Positions 51,589-60,574 of a stretch of DNA of 64,000 bases are shown in pieces. Below the pieces are notes generated by a model. It saw only the letters and a program-made list of their open reading frames with translations, did no database searches and was not told where the DNA came from. Made by a program: the position numbers and the translations under genes. This DNA comes from Paludibacter sp963678465 (lineage in GTDB: Bacteria > Bacteroidota > Bacteroidia > Bacteroidales > Paludibacteraceae): contig OY782858.1 of assembly GCA_963678465.1 (NCBI GenBank), positions 2,170,001 to 2,234,000 on the forward strand, given 5' to 3'. Position 1 is the first letter of the stretch, and every line of letters begins with the position of its first letter.

Positions 51589-54030
51589 ATGAAATCTTAC
51601 AAAAAGTTATATCGCTTGATAATTCTTTCGATGCTGTTTTGCATATCATCCCTTTCCGCTCAAAAAACATTGAAACCGGTTGTATTTTATTTACAGAACC
51701 TTCCACAGGAACGAATAGGATCATTGACAGATGCAGTAATTATTGATAGCCTGCAACGTCAGAATTTCCTTGTTATACCAGTGGATTGCAGTAGTTTCCC
51801 TAGAACTTCGCCTGGATTAGAAGATCGTTTGATCACATTCCACAAGGCTAGTCCTACCTTGCTGGCAACCTATGCTACAGCTACCGTAGAAGCCGATTTA
51901 GACAATATTTACTATGTTCCTGAAGGTCATATCCTTCATTACAAAATTCCGATTTGGAACATCCTTGATCATGGATCAGAAGGTATAACTAACCGCATCA
52001 TGGACACATGGAATAAGGAAATTGTACAAACATTTGGAGTCTCACCGGTTACAAGTCCTGAACAAATGTATGACAAATTCGGAAATCCGATTGATTACAA
52101 TATGTACATGGATTTGATTTATCCAAGTGGTACAGCGACAAAAGAAGTGCCACTTGTCATCAATTTTTCTTCAAATTCACCTCGGCAGAAACCTTTCAAT
52201 CCTACTGGTACAAACGAAGTAGTTTACCGTAGCATATTTCCGTTTGGCTTCCTGACTACAGGTTACGCTTGGGCGAATGCCGACCATTGCTATAATCCAT
52301 TGGCAAGAGCAGAAGTGTGGGAATATTTTGATCGGTATACTCTGGAAGACTGGAATGGATTAGCCTTAAATACTGCATATATAAGATACATCAATACACA
52401 TCTGAATGATTATAACTTGAATGGTAAAATGGGAGTAATGGGGATTTCGAAAGCATCTTATGCTCCAGTCAGAATTGCCAACACCAAAAATTCGGAAGGC
52501 CGTGAATATTTTTTATATGGCGGTGTGGAGAATACCAAACCACAACCCTGGCCGGGGGCGTCAAGTAATGTTGACGTGGCTTATGCCGCTGCGGGAAATG
52601 GCACCCGTCGTGTGAATACCTATGTGGATGAATTTACCGTTCCCATGATTACTTCAGCTGGATCAAAAGATCAATACGGTCAGTGGGATGTCTATCCGGA
52701 AGTCGTTAAAAGGTTTAAAGATATAGATAATAATCACCTTGCTTTATGGATGGAAGAACTCGGTCATACTTATCCGGGGCTTGGAACCGATCTTGCTACA
52801 GGTGAAAATAGGTATATACTTTTCAAAGCCTTTTTCGATAAATATTTGAAAGCAACTACCAGCGACCCTTTAAAAGTGTTTTATGTATATCCTAAAGAAA
52901 ATGCCCATGAAGTTGATACAAACGGCAATTGCCGTATTTTGACGCACGATGGCATTTTACCAACGGCAATGCTGGGCTTGAAACCTTATGCTCCTATAAC
53001 AGTGAGGTTTTTATCGGAAATTGAGCCGGAACATTTTAAACAACACGTAAATGTTTATCACATAAATTCAAATGCAATAATTGATGGAGTATGGACTGCA
53101 AAAACTGGTAATACTACTTTTGAATTTCAGCCAAACCTAAATTTGATAAAAGGTGATAGGTATAAGATTGTTATTTCAGCTGATATTGAAAATGTGTTGG
53201 GACAAAAAATGACCTCTGAGTTTGTACGTGAGTTTCTTGTTTCGAAAGCTGGAGAAGAAGTTGTGGAAACAGCAAACATTTCAATTACTCCTACCGACGA
53301 CAGTTATACGCAGGTTTCGTTAAACGCCACTTCAAAGGGAGCTGAAAACAAATTACGCATTCGCTACAGCTCGATGGGTGACTGGCGGTTTGATGGCTAT
53401 CTCAAATTTAATCTTTCGCAATTGAGCCAAAGTAATATTAAATCAGCAAAAGTAAAACTGTCTTCTTCCACTACTTTACAGGGCGATCCTATCACATTGT
53501 CTATTTATAAAACCGGAACCGGGTGGCTTGAGTCAACACTGGTTTCGGCCAATAAACCCGCTATTTCAGGAAATGCACTTGACCAGGTTGTTTTTACAGG
53601 CCAGGATATGTGGAGCGTCTTCGATGTAACAAATACAATTAAATCCGAATTGCAAAACAACCAAAATGCTGTTAGTTTTGTTATTCGCGCATCCTCCTCA
53701 GGCAACACCGAGAATGTATATTATAACTCAAAGGAATTCGAAAATGAGACCTTACATCCCATCTTGGTTATAGAGGAAATTGTAGAAACCACAAACTTAC
53801 AAAAACAACCTATCGAAGATATTAGCGTAAGCATTATCAATAGAAAACTGTATTATGATGGCAACAAAAATGCACAGATCAATATTTTTGATATCTCCGG
53901 TAAGCTAATTGTTGCTAAGCAGATACAACAAAAATCAGATTTTATCGATTTATCAGGAGTGGCTTTGGGAGTTTATATAGTTCAATTAAGAACTGAAACG
54001 AACAAAAATACATTCAAAATTAGTCTTTAA
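51589..54030 (+). CDS. Secreted alpha/beta hydrolase with GISKAS motif, CBM96-like module and type IX tail
   Basis: 813 residues. The signal peptide ends in ISSLSAQK. Residues ~30-440 look like an alpha/beta hydrolase: VPLVINFSSNSPRQ oxyanion region, nucleophile Ser287 in MGISKASYAPV (GISKAS instead of the usual GxSxG), and a likely late His in ELGHTYPGLGTD. An Ig-like spacer, a DNRLRE/CBM96-like module (ITPTDDSYTQV to about residue 720) and a type IX tail follow. This may be an esterase acting on the glycan (glucuronoyl-, acetyl- or methyl-ester), but I do not recognise the family. Confidence 0.6.
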   Translation: MKSYKKLYRLIILSMLFCISSLSAQKTLKPVVFYLQNLPQERIGSLTDAVIIDSLQRQNFLVIPVDCSSFPRTSPGLEDRLITFHKASPTLLATYATATVEADLDNIYYVPEGHILHYKIPIWNILDHGSEGITNRIMDTWNKEIVQTFGVSPVTSPEQMYDKFGNPIDYNMYMDLIYPSGTATKEVPLVINFSSNSPRQKPFNPTGTNEVVYRSIFPFGFLTTGYAWANADHCYNPLARAEVWEYFDRYTLEDWNGLALNTAYIRYINTHLNDYNLNGKMGVMGISKASYAPVRIANTKNSEGREYFLYGGVENTKPQPWPGASSNVDVAYAAAGNGTRRVNTYVDEFTVPMITSAGSKDQYGQWDVYPEVVKRFKDIDNNHLALWMEELGHTYPGLGTDLATGENRYILFKAFFDKYLKATTSDPLKVFYVYPKENAHEVDTNGNCRILTHDGILPTAMLGLKPYAPITVRFLSEIEPEHFKQHVNVYHINSNAIIDGVWTAKTGNTTFEFQPNLNLIKGDRYKIVISADIENVLGQKMTSEFVREFLVSKAGEEVVETANISITPTDDSYTQVSLNATSKGAENKLRIRYSSMGDWRFDGYLKFNLSQLSQSNIKSAKVKLSSSTTLQGDPITLSIYKTGTGWLESTLVSANKPAISGNALDQVVFTGQDMWSVFDVTNTIKSELQNNQNAVSFVIRASSSGNTENVYYNSKEFENETLHPILVIEEIVETTNLQKQPIEDISVSIINRKLYYDGNKNAQINIFDISGKLIVAKQIQQKSDFIDLSGVALGVYIVQLRTETNKNTFKISL

Positions 54031-54076
54031 GGCTTCAGATAGTAGAGCCAACATGTTTCTTTAATAATATGATATT

Positions 54077-56224
54077 ATGGTTTATATAAAAAAATGTCTT
54101 GCTATTGTTGTACTGGTACTGACTGTTTCCCAGGCATTCTCTCAAATCGACTATGAAACCATACAGGTGAAAAGTAGTTACGGTGCCGGTTGGGGTACGC
54201 AACGTGCCCAATTGGTGAGTTTGATACCCGGGTACAATAGTGTTACCGATGGGAGTGATGATTTTACACGCTACGGAACATACAAATATCTGCGAACTGA
54301 TTCGACAGGATTTTTCTATGCAAAGAAAATTGATGGACGATGGTGGATGATTGATCCGGACGGATATGCCGGTATCAATATGGCTGTAACCAGCTTTGGC
54401 TCATCAAGCATACAAAATGATTACGATATTGTTCGCCGAAACGGATACAACGGTACAGGAAATTTTTTGGCAAGCGAAAGCCAAACCAAATCGGGCTATA
54501 ATCTTCAGAACTATGCTAACTTCTCGTTTACCCGCCGACTCAATTTCTTTTTAAATTACAAAAACGTCCGTAAAAACTATTATACAACACCTGCTGCAGT
54601 TCAGGGAAGTCTTGATCATATTTTCGTTCTCGATCCCCAGTTTGCTATCTATTGCGACAATTTAGCACAAACCAATGTGACTCCGTTTGTTAACGAACGT
54701 AATTTGTTGGGTTGGTTTACCGATAATGAAATCAATTTCAATCAGGATCAGTTGCGAAATTTGGTAAAGGACTTACCGGCAGGTGACCCAAGTCGAGATG
54801 CTGCATTGGCTTTTGCCGCATCGAAAGGCTTAACCGAAAGTGATTGTATAAATTACACATCAAAAGTCACCGAAGCCATTAAACAGGAGTTTGCTGTATT
54901 GCTTGCCGAACATTATTTTAAAACAGTTTCGGAAGCCATTCGAAAATACGACACCAATCACATGATTCTCGGAAGTCGTTTTCATGGTCGCCCACGAGCT
55001 ATTCAGGGTGTAGTGGATGCTTCGCATCGGTATATGGATGTTACTTCGGTAAATTTTTACGACCGTTGGGGGCCATCCGAGCAAATTGCAAAAGACGCGT
55101 GGACAGATGACAAACCTTGCATTGTCGGCGAATTTTATATCAAGGATATTAATCAGAAGACGGCCTCACAATCGGGTGCAGGTTGGTACGTCAACTCACA
55201 GGCACACAGAGGATATTTTTACCAAAATGCGTGTATAGAACTTCTGAAGAATAAAAATTACATTGGCTGGCACTATTTCCGCTTCAAAGACGATGATGAT
55301 GGTTCCAACAAGGGAATGGTAAGCAATTCACTTGCTGAATATACTGATATGACCCGCTATATGGAGGAACTGAACAAACAAGTGTATCGGTTGTGTGATT
55401 TTTACGATGGGAAAGATCGTCGTCCTCAACTCTCAACAAAAACAGAGACTTTTACAGCAGTGGAAGATACGTATGTAATTCCGGGTGCTACCAATACAAA
55501 TAATTTTGGTACAAGCACTGAATTAGAAGTGCGACATAATACAACTGAAGCTAATCGCCGGGAAGCTTATCTTAAATTTGATGTGAGTTCAGTGAAATCA
55601 CTTTTGCCATATCTGAAAAACGCTGAGTTGGAAGTAACCTGCACGCAAACCGATGCAACAACGCGTTATGTTTTTGCTTCGGGTTTGAGCGATACAAGCT
55701 GGCAGGAAACCACGCTGAATGGCGAATTGCGCAACCCGAATGCCGATTGGAAAAACGGATATAATCGATTATCGTTTCAAAAAGGAAGTCTGGCGTCCGG
55801 TAAATTAAGTTTTGATGTTACAACCTGGATTACCGATCAGCCGGACAAGGCTGTGGTGTCGTTTAAAATCCACGATCTGAACTCAACGACCACTTCGATC
55901 AAAATTGCTTCGAAAGAAAATACCAATACGGATGCACGTCCCAGACTTAAATTAACTTTTTGGGACAATCCTACGAATGTAACAACTCCATCTGAGAATG
56001 CAGGGAAGCAATACGAACCATATCCCAATCCGGTAAAAGGAAGTTTTTACGTAAAAGGGAATGATATAGCCCAACTGGAAATCATAACTCTCAATGGGCA
56101 AAAATTGCTTTCGACAATCAAAAACAGTGTTGATGTATCAGAATTTAAAAACGGAACATACATTCTGAAAACTACAAATACTGCCGGAGACTTTTATTTT
56201 TCAAAAATAATAATCTCGAATTAA
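54077..56224 (+). CDS. Agarase-like glycoside hydrolase (GH50-like), paralog 2, with CBM96-like module and type IX tail
   Basis: 715 residues: a signal peptide (VVLVLTVSQAFSQ), a GH-A-clan, GH50-like domain with DGRWWMIDPDGYAGINMAVT, Glu218 in GWFTDNEINF and Glu352 in IVGEFYIKDINQ followed by SGAGWYVNSQAHRGYFYQN, then a DNRLRE/CBM96-like module (about 452-628) and a type IX sorting tail. It is very close to the next gene (56307). The strong, long hairpin at 56234-56274 lies just after its stop. Chain-cutting at the cell surface is expected. Confidence 0.68.
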   Translation: MVYIKKCLAIVVLVLTVSQAFSQIDYETIQVKSSYGAGWGTQRAQLVSLIPGYNSVTDGSDDFTRYGTYKYLRTDSTGFFYAKKIDGRWWMIDPDGYAGINMAVTSFGSSSIQNDYDIVRRNGYNGTGNFLASESQTKSGYNLQNYANFSFTRRLNFFLNYKNVRKNYYTTPAAVQGSLDHIFVLDPQFAIYCDNLAQTNVTPFVNERNLLGWFTDNEINFNQDQLRNLVKDLPAGDPSRDAALAFAASKGLTESDCINYTSKVTEAIKQEFAVLLAEHYFKTVSEAIRKYDTNHMILGSRFHGRPRAIQGVVDASHRYMDVTSVNFYDRWGPSEQIAKDAWTDDKPCIVGEFYIKDINQKTASQSGAGWYVNSQAHRGYFYQNACIELLKNKNYIGWHYFRFKDDDDGSNKGMVSNSLAEYTDMTRYMEELNKQVYRLCDFYDGKDRRPQLSTKTETFTAVEDTYVIPGATNTNNFGTSTELEVRHNTTEANRREAYLKFDVSSVKSLLPYLKNAELEVTCTQTDATTRYVFASGLSDTSWQETTLNGELRNPNADWKNGYNRLSFQKGSLASGKLSFDVTTWITDQPDKAVVSFKIHDLNSTTTSIKIASKENTNTDARPRLKLTFWDNPTNVTTPSENAGKQYEPYPNPVKGSFYVKGNDIAQLEIITLNGQKLLSTIKNSVDVSEFKNGTYILKTTNTAGDFYFSKIIISN

Positions 56225-56233
56225 ATAAGTTTA

Positions 56234-56274
56234 TTGCAGAAACGACTTCCTGATTCGGGAAGTCGTTTCTGCAA
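56234..56274. other. 17-bp perfect hairpin between two agarase-like genes
   Basis: TTGCAGAAACGACTTCC (56234-56250) and its complement at 56258-56274 form a perfect stem with a seven-base loop. No T run follows on the plus strand, so it may be an mRNA processing or stabilising element, or a partial terminator. Confidence 0.8.
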
Positions 56275-56306
56275 AACAGCATTTAAATTTTTTATTCAAA
56301 AAAACA

Positions 56307-57620
56307 ATGACTATTATCCACAGACTAATTGCAACTTGTTTTTTCATGCTGACATTTGCTTGTTTAGTTGCACAAGTAACTCCCGACACAATAAAAATCA
56401 AACGTTCATTTACTTCTGAATGGATAAATATGCCAATTGAAGTTATTGGAGATGCAGAAGGCTCAACTGACGGTAAGGGTGATTTTACCCGTTACGGATC
56501 AAACAAACATTTGCGATTAGATGCTACAGGCTTTTTTTACGTAAAAAAAATAGATGACCGTTGGTGGTTAATCGATCCCGACGGCTACGCCGGCATCAAC
56601 ATGGCGGTAACAAGCGTTGGAAAAAATGATGTCCTGAACGATTATAGCATTATTGTAAAAAACGGATTTAATGGTATAGGGAATTTTATTTTAGACGAAA
56701 ATCAGACTGACTCGGTTTATAACAAACAAAACGAAATACAATTGTCGTACACCCGACGTTTGAATTTCTTTTTGAGTTATCAGAAAATCAGAAAAGATTA
56801 TTACAAGACACCCACAGAAATTCAGAAAAGTCTGAACCACATTTATGTTTTAGATCCGGAGTTTGAAAGATATTGTTATGAATTGGCACGAAACAAAGTG
56901 CTTCCGTATGCTTCTGAGCGTAATTTGCTCGGCTGGTTTACCGATAACGAGATCAATTTCAATCAGGATCAACTTGTAAATTTAATAAAAGACCTTCCTG
57001 AAGGTGACCCCAGTCGTAATGCTGCATTAGATTTTGCAAAAACGAAAGGACTAACTGAATCTGATTGTGTGAACAACACAGCCAGGGTAACAGAAAAAAT
57101 AAAGGAAGAATTTGCTACATTTCTTGCTGAACATTATTTCAGAATTGTTTCGTCTGCAATACGGAAATACGACAAAAATCATTTAACGCTCGGAAGCCGT
57201 CTGAATGGTCGTCCACGCGCTATCCAGTCGGTAGTAAATGCATCACACAAATACATGGATGTAACTTCAGTTAATTTTTACGACAAGCTTTCGCCAGACG
57301 AAGAAATTGCACTTCAAAGCTGGACAAATGATCATCCATGTCTTGTAGGTGAGCTTTACACAAAAGATATCAATGCCTTTGATGTTCCACAATCAGGAAC
57401 GGGCTTTTATGTAAATTCGCAAGCAGACAGAGGAAAATTTTACCAAAACACTTGCATACAGCTTCTCCGCAATAAGTGTTTTATAGGTTGGCATTATTTC
57501 CGTTTTATTGACAATACCGATTCGAATAAAGGGATTGTGAATACTCAGAAACAGGAATATACAGATATGACAAAATACATGCGGGAATTGAACTACAATG
57601 TGTACAGGATTTGCAAATGA
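56307..57620 (+). CDS. Agarase-like glycoside hydrolase (GH50-like), paralog 3
   Basis: 437 residues; signal peptide with an FACLVAQ end. Only the GH50-like domain is present: IDDRWWLIDPDGYAGINMAVTSVG, Glu215 in GWFTDNEINFNQDQ and Glu349 in LVGELYTKDINAF, plus SGTGFYVNSQADRGKFYQN. It is a tandem copy of the domain at 54077 without the C-terminal module and sorting tail, hence probably periplasmic rather than surface bound. Gene order suggests a duplication, with one copy losing or the other gaining the C-terminal parts. A bidirectional terminator follows at 57645. Confidence 0.68.
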   Translation: MTIIHRLIATCFFMLTFACLVAQVTPDTIKIKRSFTSEWINMPIEVIGDAEGSTDGKGDFTRYGSNKHLRLDATGFFYVKKIDDRWWLIDPDGYAGINMAVTSVGKNDVLNDYSIIVKNGFNGIGNFILDENQTDSVYNKQNEIQLSYTRRLNFFLSYQKIRKDYYKTPTEIQKSLNHIYVLDPEFERYCYELARNKVLPYASERNLLGWFTDNEINFNQDQLVNLIKDLPEGDPSRNAALDFAKTKGLTESDCVNNTARVTEKIKEEFATFLAEHYFRIVSSAIRKYDKNHLTLGSRLNGRPRAIQSVVNASHKYMDVTSVNFYDKLSPDEEIALQSWTNDHPCLVGELYTKDINAFDVPQSGTGFYVNSQADRGKFYQNTCIQLLRNKCFIGWHYFRFIDNTDSNKGIVNTQKQEYTDMTKYMRELNYNVYRICK

Positions 57621-57644
57621 TTATTTTTATCACCATCTATATAT

Positions 57645-57680
57645 ACAAAAAAGAGGAACCCTGAGGCTCCTCTTTTTGTA
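57645..57680. terminator. Bidirectional terminator between the agarase-like and esterase genes
   Basis: ACAAAAAAGAGGA (57645-57657) pairs with TCCTCTTTTTGT (57668-57679), one A bulged, with A and T runs on either side, between convergent genes. Confidence 0.88.
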
Positions 57681-57758
57681 TGTATAAACTCTATTTTGGT
57701 GGTTACCCATTTCTGTTGAAATGCCATTACGGATGACTAATTGCATCTCACCCGCACA

Positions 57759-60461
57759 TTACCGAATCAGTATTTTCTTATTCTCAATCATCTTTCCAAC
57801 AGTCGTTTTCACTAAATAAATTCCTGATGCTAATGTTTTAGTTTGTTCTTCTGAGTTGCTCCGGATTTTGCCACGATAAAGCATTTGTCCCATATTATTG
57901 AGTATCTCATAATTTAGTTGCTTCTCTTGCTCGTTTCTGATAATAAGGTTACCATTCTTTTGAAGAATGCTAACCTTATTATTTTGAGAATTCACAGAAA
58001 GAGACGTTAGTAAATTTAAACTAATTTCATACACTTGTTTTGATCCATTTTCGGCAGTTACCGTAAGCATTACTTTTTGCTGTGAACCCGTTCCGTTGAC
58101 GGTTGTGGCTATTTTTGCAAACGGATGATTTGTAAACCCTTTAATGTCGGGAATATTCTGAAAAGTTTCCTGCAACAGATATGTCAAAACCGTGGGCTGA
58201 AATCCGGGAAGTGGAATGCCGTTAATTTTAATTCCTATTAAGTTGTTGTCATCGCTTGTGGCACATGTTGATTGAAAAGTTTGGTAGGCAAAACCCGAAG
58301 CCCATGTGTCGGTACGAAAAGGAGATGCTGGTAAATTATCGGAATTGTATAAGTTGCAAACCGGATCTTTCGACCAGGCATAGCGTACTGCAACAGGTAA
58401 GCCAACCAGACTACTTTTTAAAACGATGGTGCTGTCGTTTAGTATTTCGGCAACTGCAGATTTGAATACTTTATCCACACCGGCTAACACAAATCCTTTT
58501 AATTCTGTATCTCCCGATTTAATTTTCAGACCATCACCACAATTTCTAAAAACCAGAAATGCAGTATCATTACTGAATTTGTAATGCGACAATATCGGAC
58601 TTTCACCCACAATGTCCATCTGATACGTATTTTTTAATGCAATTTTAGCCAAACGTTCCCCAACCGGAAGTTTATTTTGGGGATGAATACGGATATTATC
58701 ATCCGCATTATTCGGGTCTTCGTTAGTGTCGATAGACACAGCCATTCCGATGTTAGGAATCCTCTCAACAGTGAGTAATTGTTCTTGCTGCTCGCGCAAA
58801 TCCTGCCAGTTACCTTCTTCGTAAAGCCGATTTCCGGAGATTCCCATATTAAACATTTGTACATAATAAAAAGGCAGGTTTCCCATTCCCCATAAATTAC
58901 GCCAGTCTTCTATAAGCTTTTTCATCATTAACCGGTATTCCAGGGCCCGTTTCGTGTTGCTTTCGCCCTGATAGAAAATAAAGCCTTTGATTGGAATTCC
59001 TGTTAAAGGGTGGATTTGTCCGTTATAATTGGTGGATGGATAATTATTTGCATTTGTAGGATCCTGTCCTGCTATTCTGCCGGCAAGCTTGCAAAGTTCA
59101 GGGTCGGAACTAATTTTAGTACCACTCAGCCATGTCTCCAATTCGGTTCCGCCTCTGTACGATTGTACTATACCAATAGGTATGTTTTGCGATTTATAAA
59201 TTTCGCGTGCAAAAACATAGGCAACAGCCGAGACTTTATCGCCCACCTCGGCACTGCTGCACACAAACCACGGAGCTGAACTTGCGTTTACTCTTTCTTG
59301 TGGTTGATTTGCCGGATTGTAACTTGCTCTGAACGAACGGATGAGTGGATAGGAGTCGGCTTCGGCAATCACTTGCGTTGCTTCCAACAAGTGGCTCACC
59401 TTCTTTTCCATATTCGATTGTCCGCCGGCAAACCAAACATCGCCAATCAGAATATTGTCGAAAATTTGTATTGTGTTCGGATTGTTTTTTATTTCAAACT
59501 TCAACTCACATGGCTCTGTTGATGTTTGTTGAGCTGGCAGTTCTATTTTCCAGTTTCCATTCGCATCAATAATTGTCGAATCAGAGAAAAGGTTTTTCTG
59601 ACGTGTGAAAGTAACTTTCACAGTGTCTCCTTCACTTCCCCAACCATTGAACTTAAGAGCTACTTCGCGTTGCAAAACCATATTCGAACTAATGAATTTA
59701 GGCACTTCAACAAACTGATTTTTTACAGTTTCGCCTTTAATTGATGCCCAATCGGGAGCAACACGAATTCCATCCAATGTAAAACTACCACTGTTTGCAC
59801 GTCCCTGAATAGCAAAAACATTTGCCGCAACATCATTTCCTGCATCAGTTAAGGGTCCGATTGCCGGAGTTCCCGGATCGCTGGCAGTTAAATCGGGATT
59901 TACAAATAAACTTACCTTGTCGTCGGTATTCGAACCTCCAAGAAACTCATATTTTACAACAATAAGGTAAGTAGTACCATAAATGAATGGTGTTCCTGAT
60001 GTATAAACGACAGGCCCTGTAGTTGTTTTGGTTAAACCAAATTGAAATCCTGCGCCATCGCTTTTTAAATAGGTTCGCCCCCGAAAAGCGGCATTACTAA
60101 AGAAACCTATAAAGAAATCACCCGACCCTGCCGAACTTACATTGATTAAAAAAGAATAATAGTAAACTCCACTTAATGTTCCTGTAAATATTTTTTGAAC
60201 ACGGTCGGTAGTGGGTATAAAGCCGGCTGCCAGGCCCGATTGGTTTGGATAACCCGGATACGTCAAACCGGCATTAGAGATTAAAGCTCTGTTTGTTGCA
60301 CTTGTACCTAATGTCCAATCATTTTGTCCGGCTAAGTTGCTTCCAGCAGTTAAATTAAAGTTCTCTTCAAGTTGAATGGTTTGTGCATTTAGCAAAATGC
60401 CACCTATCAAAAAACAGAGAAGGAAAAGAATTTTAGATGAAAGAGTTTGTGAGTTTATCAT
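57759..60461 (-). CDS. Sialate-O-acetylesterase-like (SASA) protein with beta-sandwich module and type IX tail
   Basis: 900 residues. Signal peptide (LCFLIGGILLNAQ), then an N-terminal beta-sandwich (about residues 27-245) like the protein at 47112, then a SASA domain with a hydrolase core: Ser349 in AGGQSNMEKK, YQGESNTKRAL near residue 490, and His593 in RIHPQNKLPVGERLAKIAL. A C-terminal beta domain and a type IX sorting tail (KTLASGIYLVKTTVGKMIENKKILIR) follow. It fits carbohydrate acetyl esterases of the sialate O-acetylesterase family (CE20-like). It is the last gene of a minus-strand group that also includes the DUF2264 and GH88 genes. Confidence 0.82.
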   Translation of the reverse strand: MINSQTLSSKILFLLCFLIGGILLNAQTIQLEENFNLTAGSNLAGQNDWTLGTSATNRALISNAGLTYPGYPNQSGLAAGFIPTTDRVQKIFTGTLSGVYYYSFLINVSSAGSGDFFIGFFSNAAFRGRTYLKSDGAGFQFGLTKTTTGPVVYTSGTPFIYGTTYLIVVKYEFLGGSNTDDKVSLFVNPDLTASDPGTPAIGPLTDAGNDVAANVFAIQGRANSGSFTLDGIRVAPDWASIKGETVKNQFVEVPKFISSNMVLQREVALKFNGWGSEGDTVKVTFTRQKNLFSDSTIIDANGNWKIELPAQQTSTEPCELKFEIKNNPNTIQIFDNILIGDVWFAGGQSNMEKKVSHLLEATQVIAEADSYPLIRSFRASYNPANQPQERVNASSAPWFVCSSAEVGDKVSAVAYVFAREIYKSQNIPIGIVQSYRGGTELETWLSGTKISSDPELCKLAGRIAGQDPTNANNYPSTNYNGQIHPLTGIPIKGFIFYQGESNTKRALEYRLMMKKLIEDWRNLWGMGNLPFYYVQMFNMGISGNRLYEEGNWQDLREQQEQLLTVERIPNIGMAVSIDTNEDPNNADDNIRIHPQNKLPVGERLAKIALKNTYQMDIVGESPILSHYKFSNDTAFLVFRNCGDGLKIKSGDTELKGFVLAGVDKVFKSAVAEILNDSTIVLKSSLVGLPVAVRYAWSKDPVCNLYNSDNLPASPFRTDTWASGFAYQTFQSTCATSDDNNLIGIKINGIPLPGFQPTVLTYLLQETFQNIPDIKGFTNHPFAKIATTVNGTGSQQKVMLTVTAENGSKQVYEISLNLLTSLSVNSQNNKVSILQKNGNLIIRNEQEKQLNYEILNNMGQMLYRGKIRSNSEEQTKTLASGIYLVKTTVGKMIENKKILIR

Positions 60462-60574
60462 GATTTTCGATTTAAATATTTTAGTTTAAAAAAAAAATTC
60501 GCTGCAATAATATATTCCTTAGTATGATTCGGGGGCGTGATAACTCATTTCCCGACGAGCTGCCTTTTGTTGTA

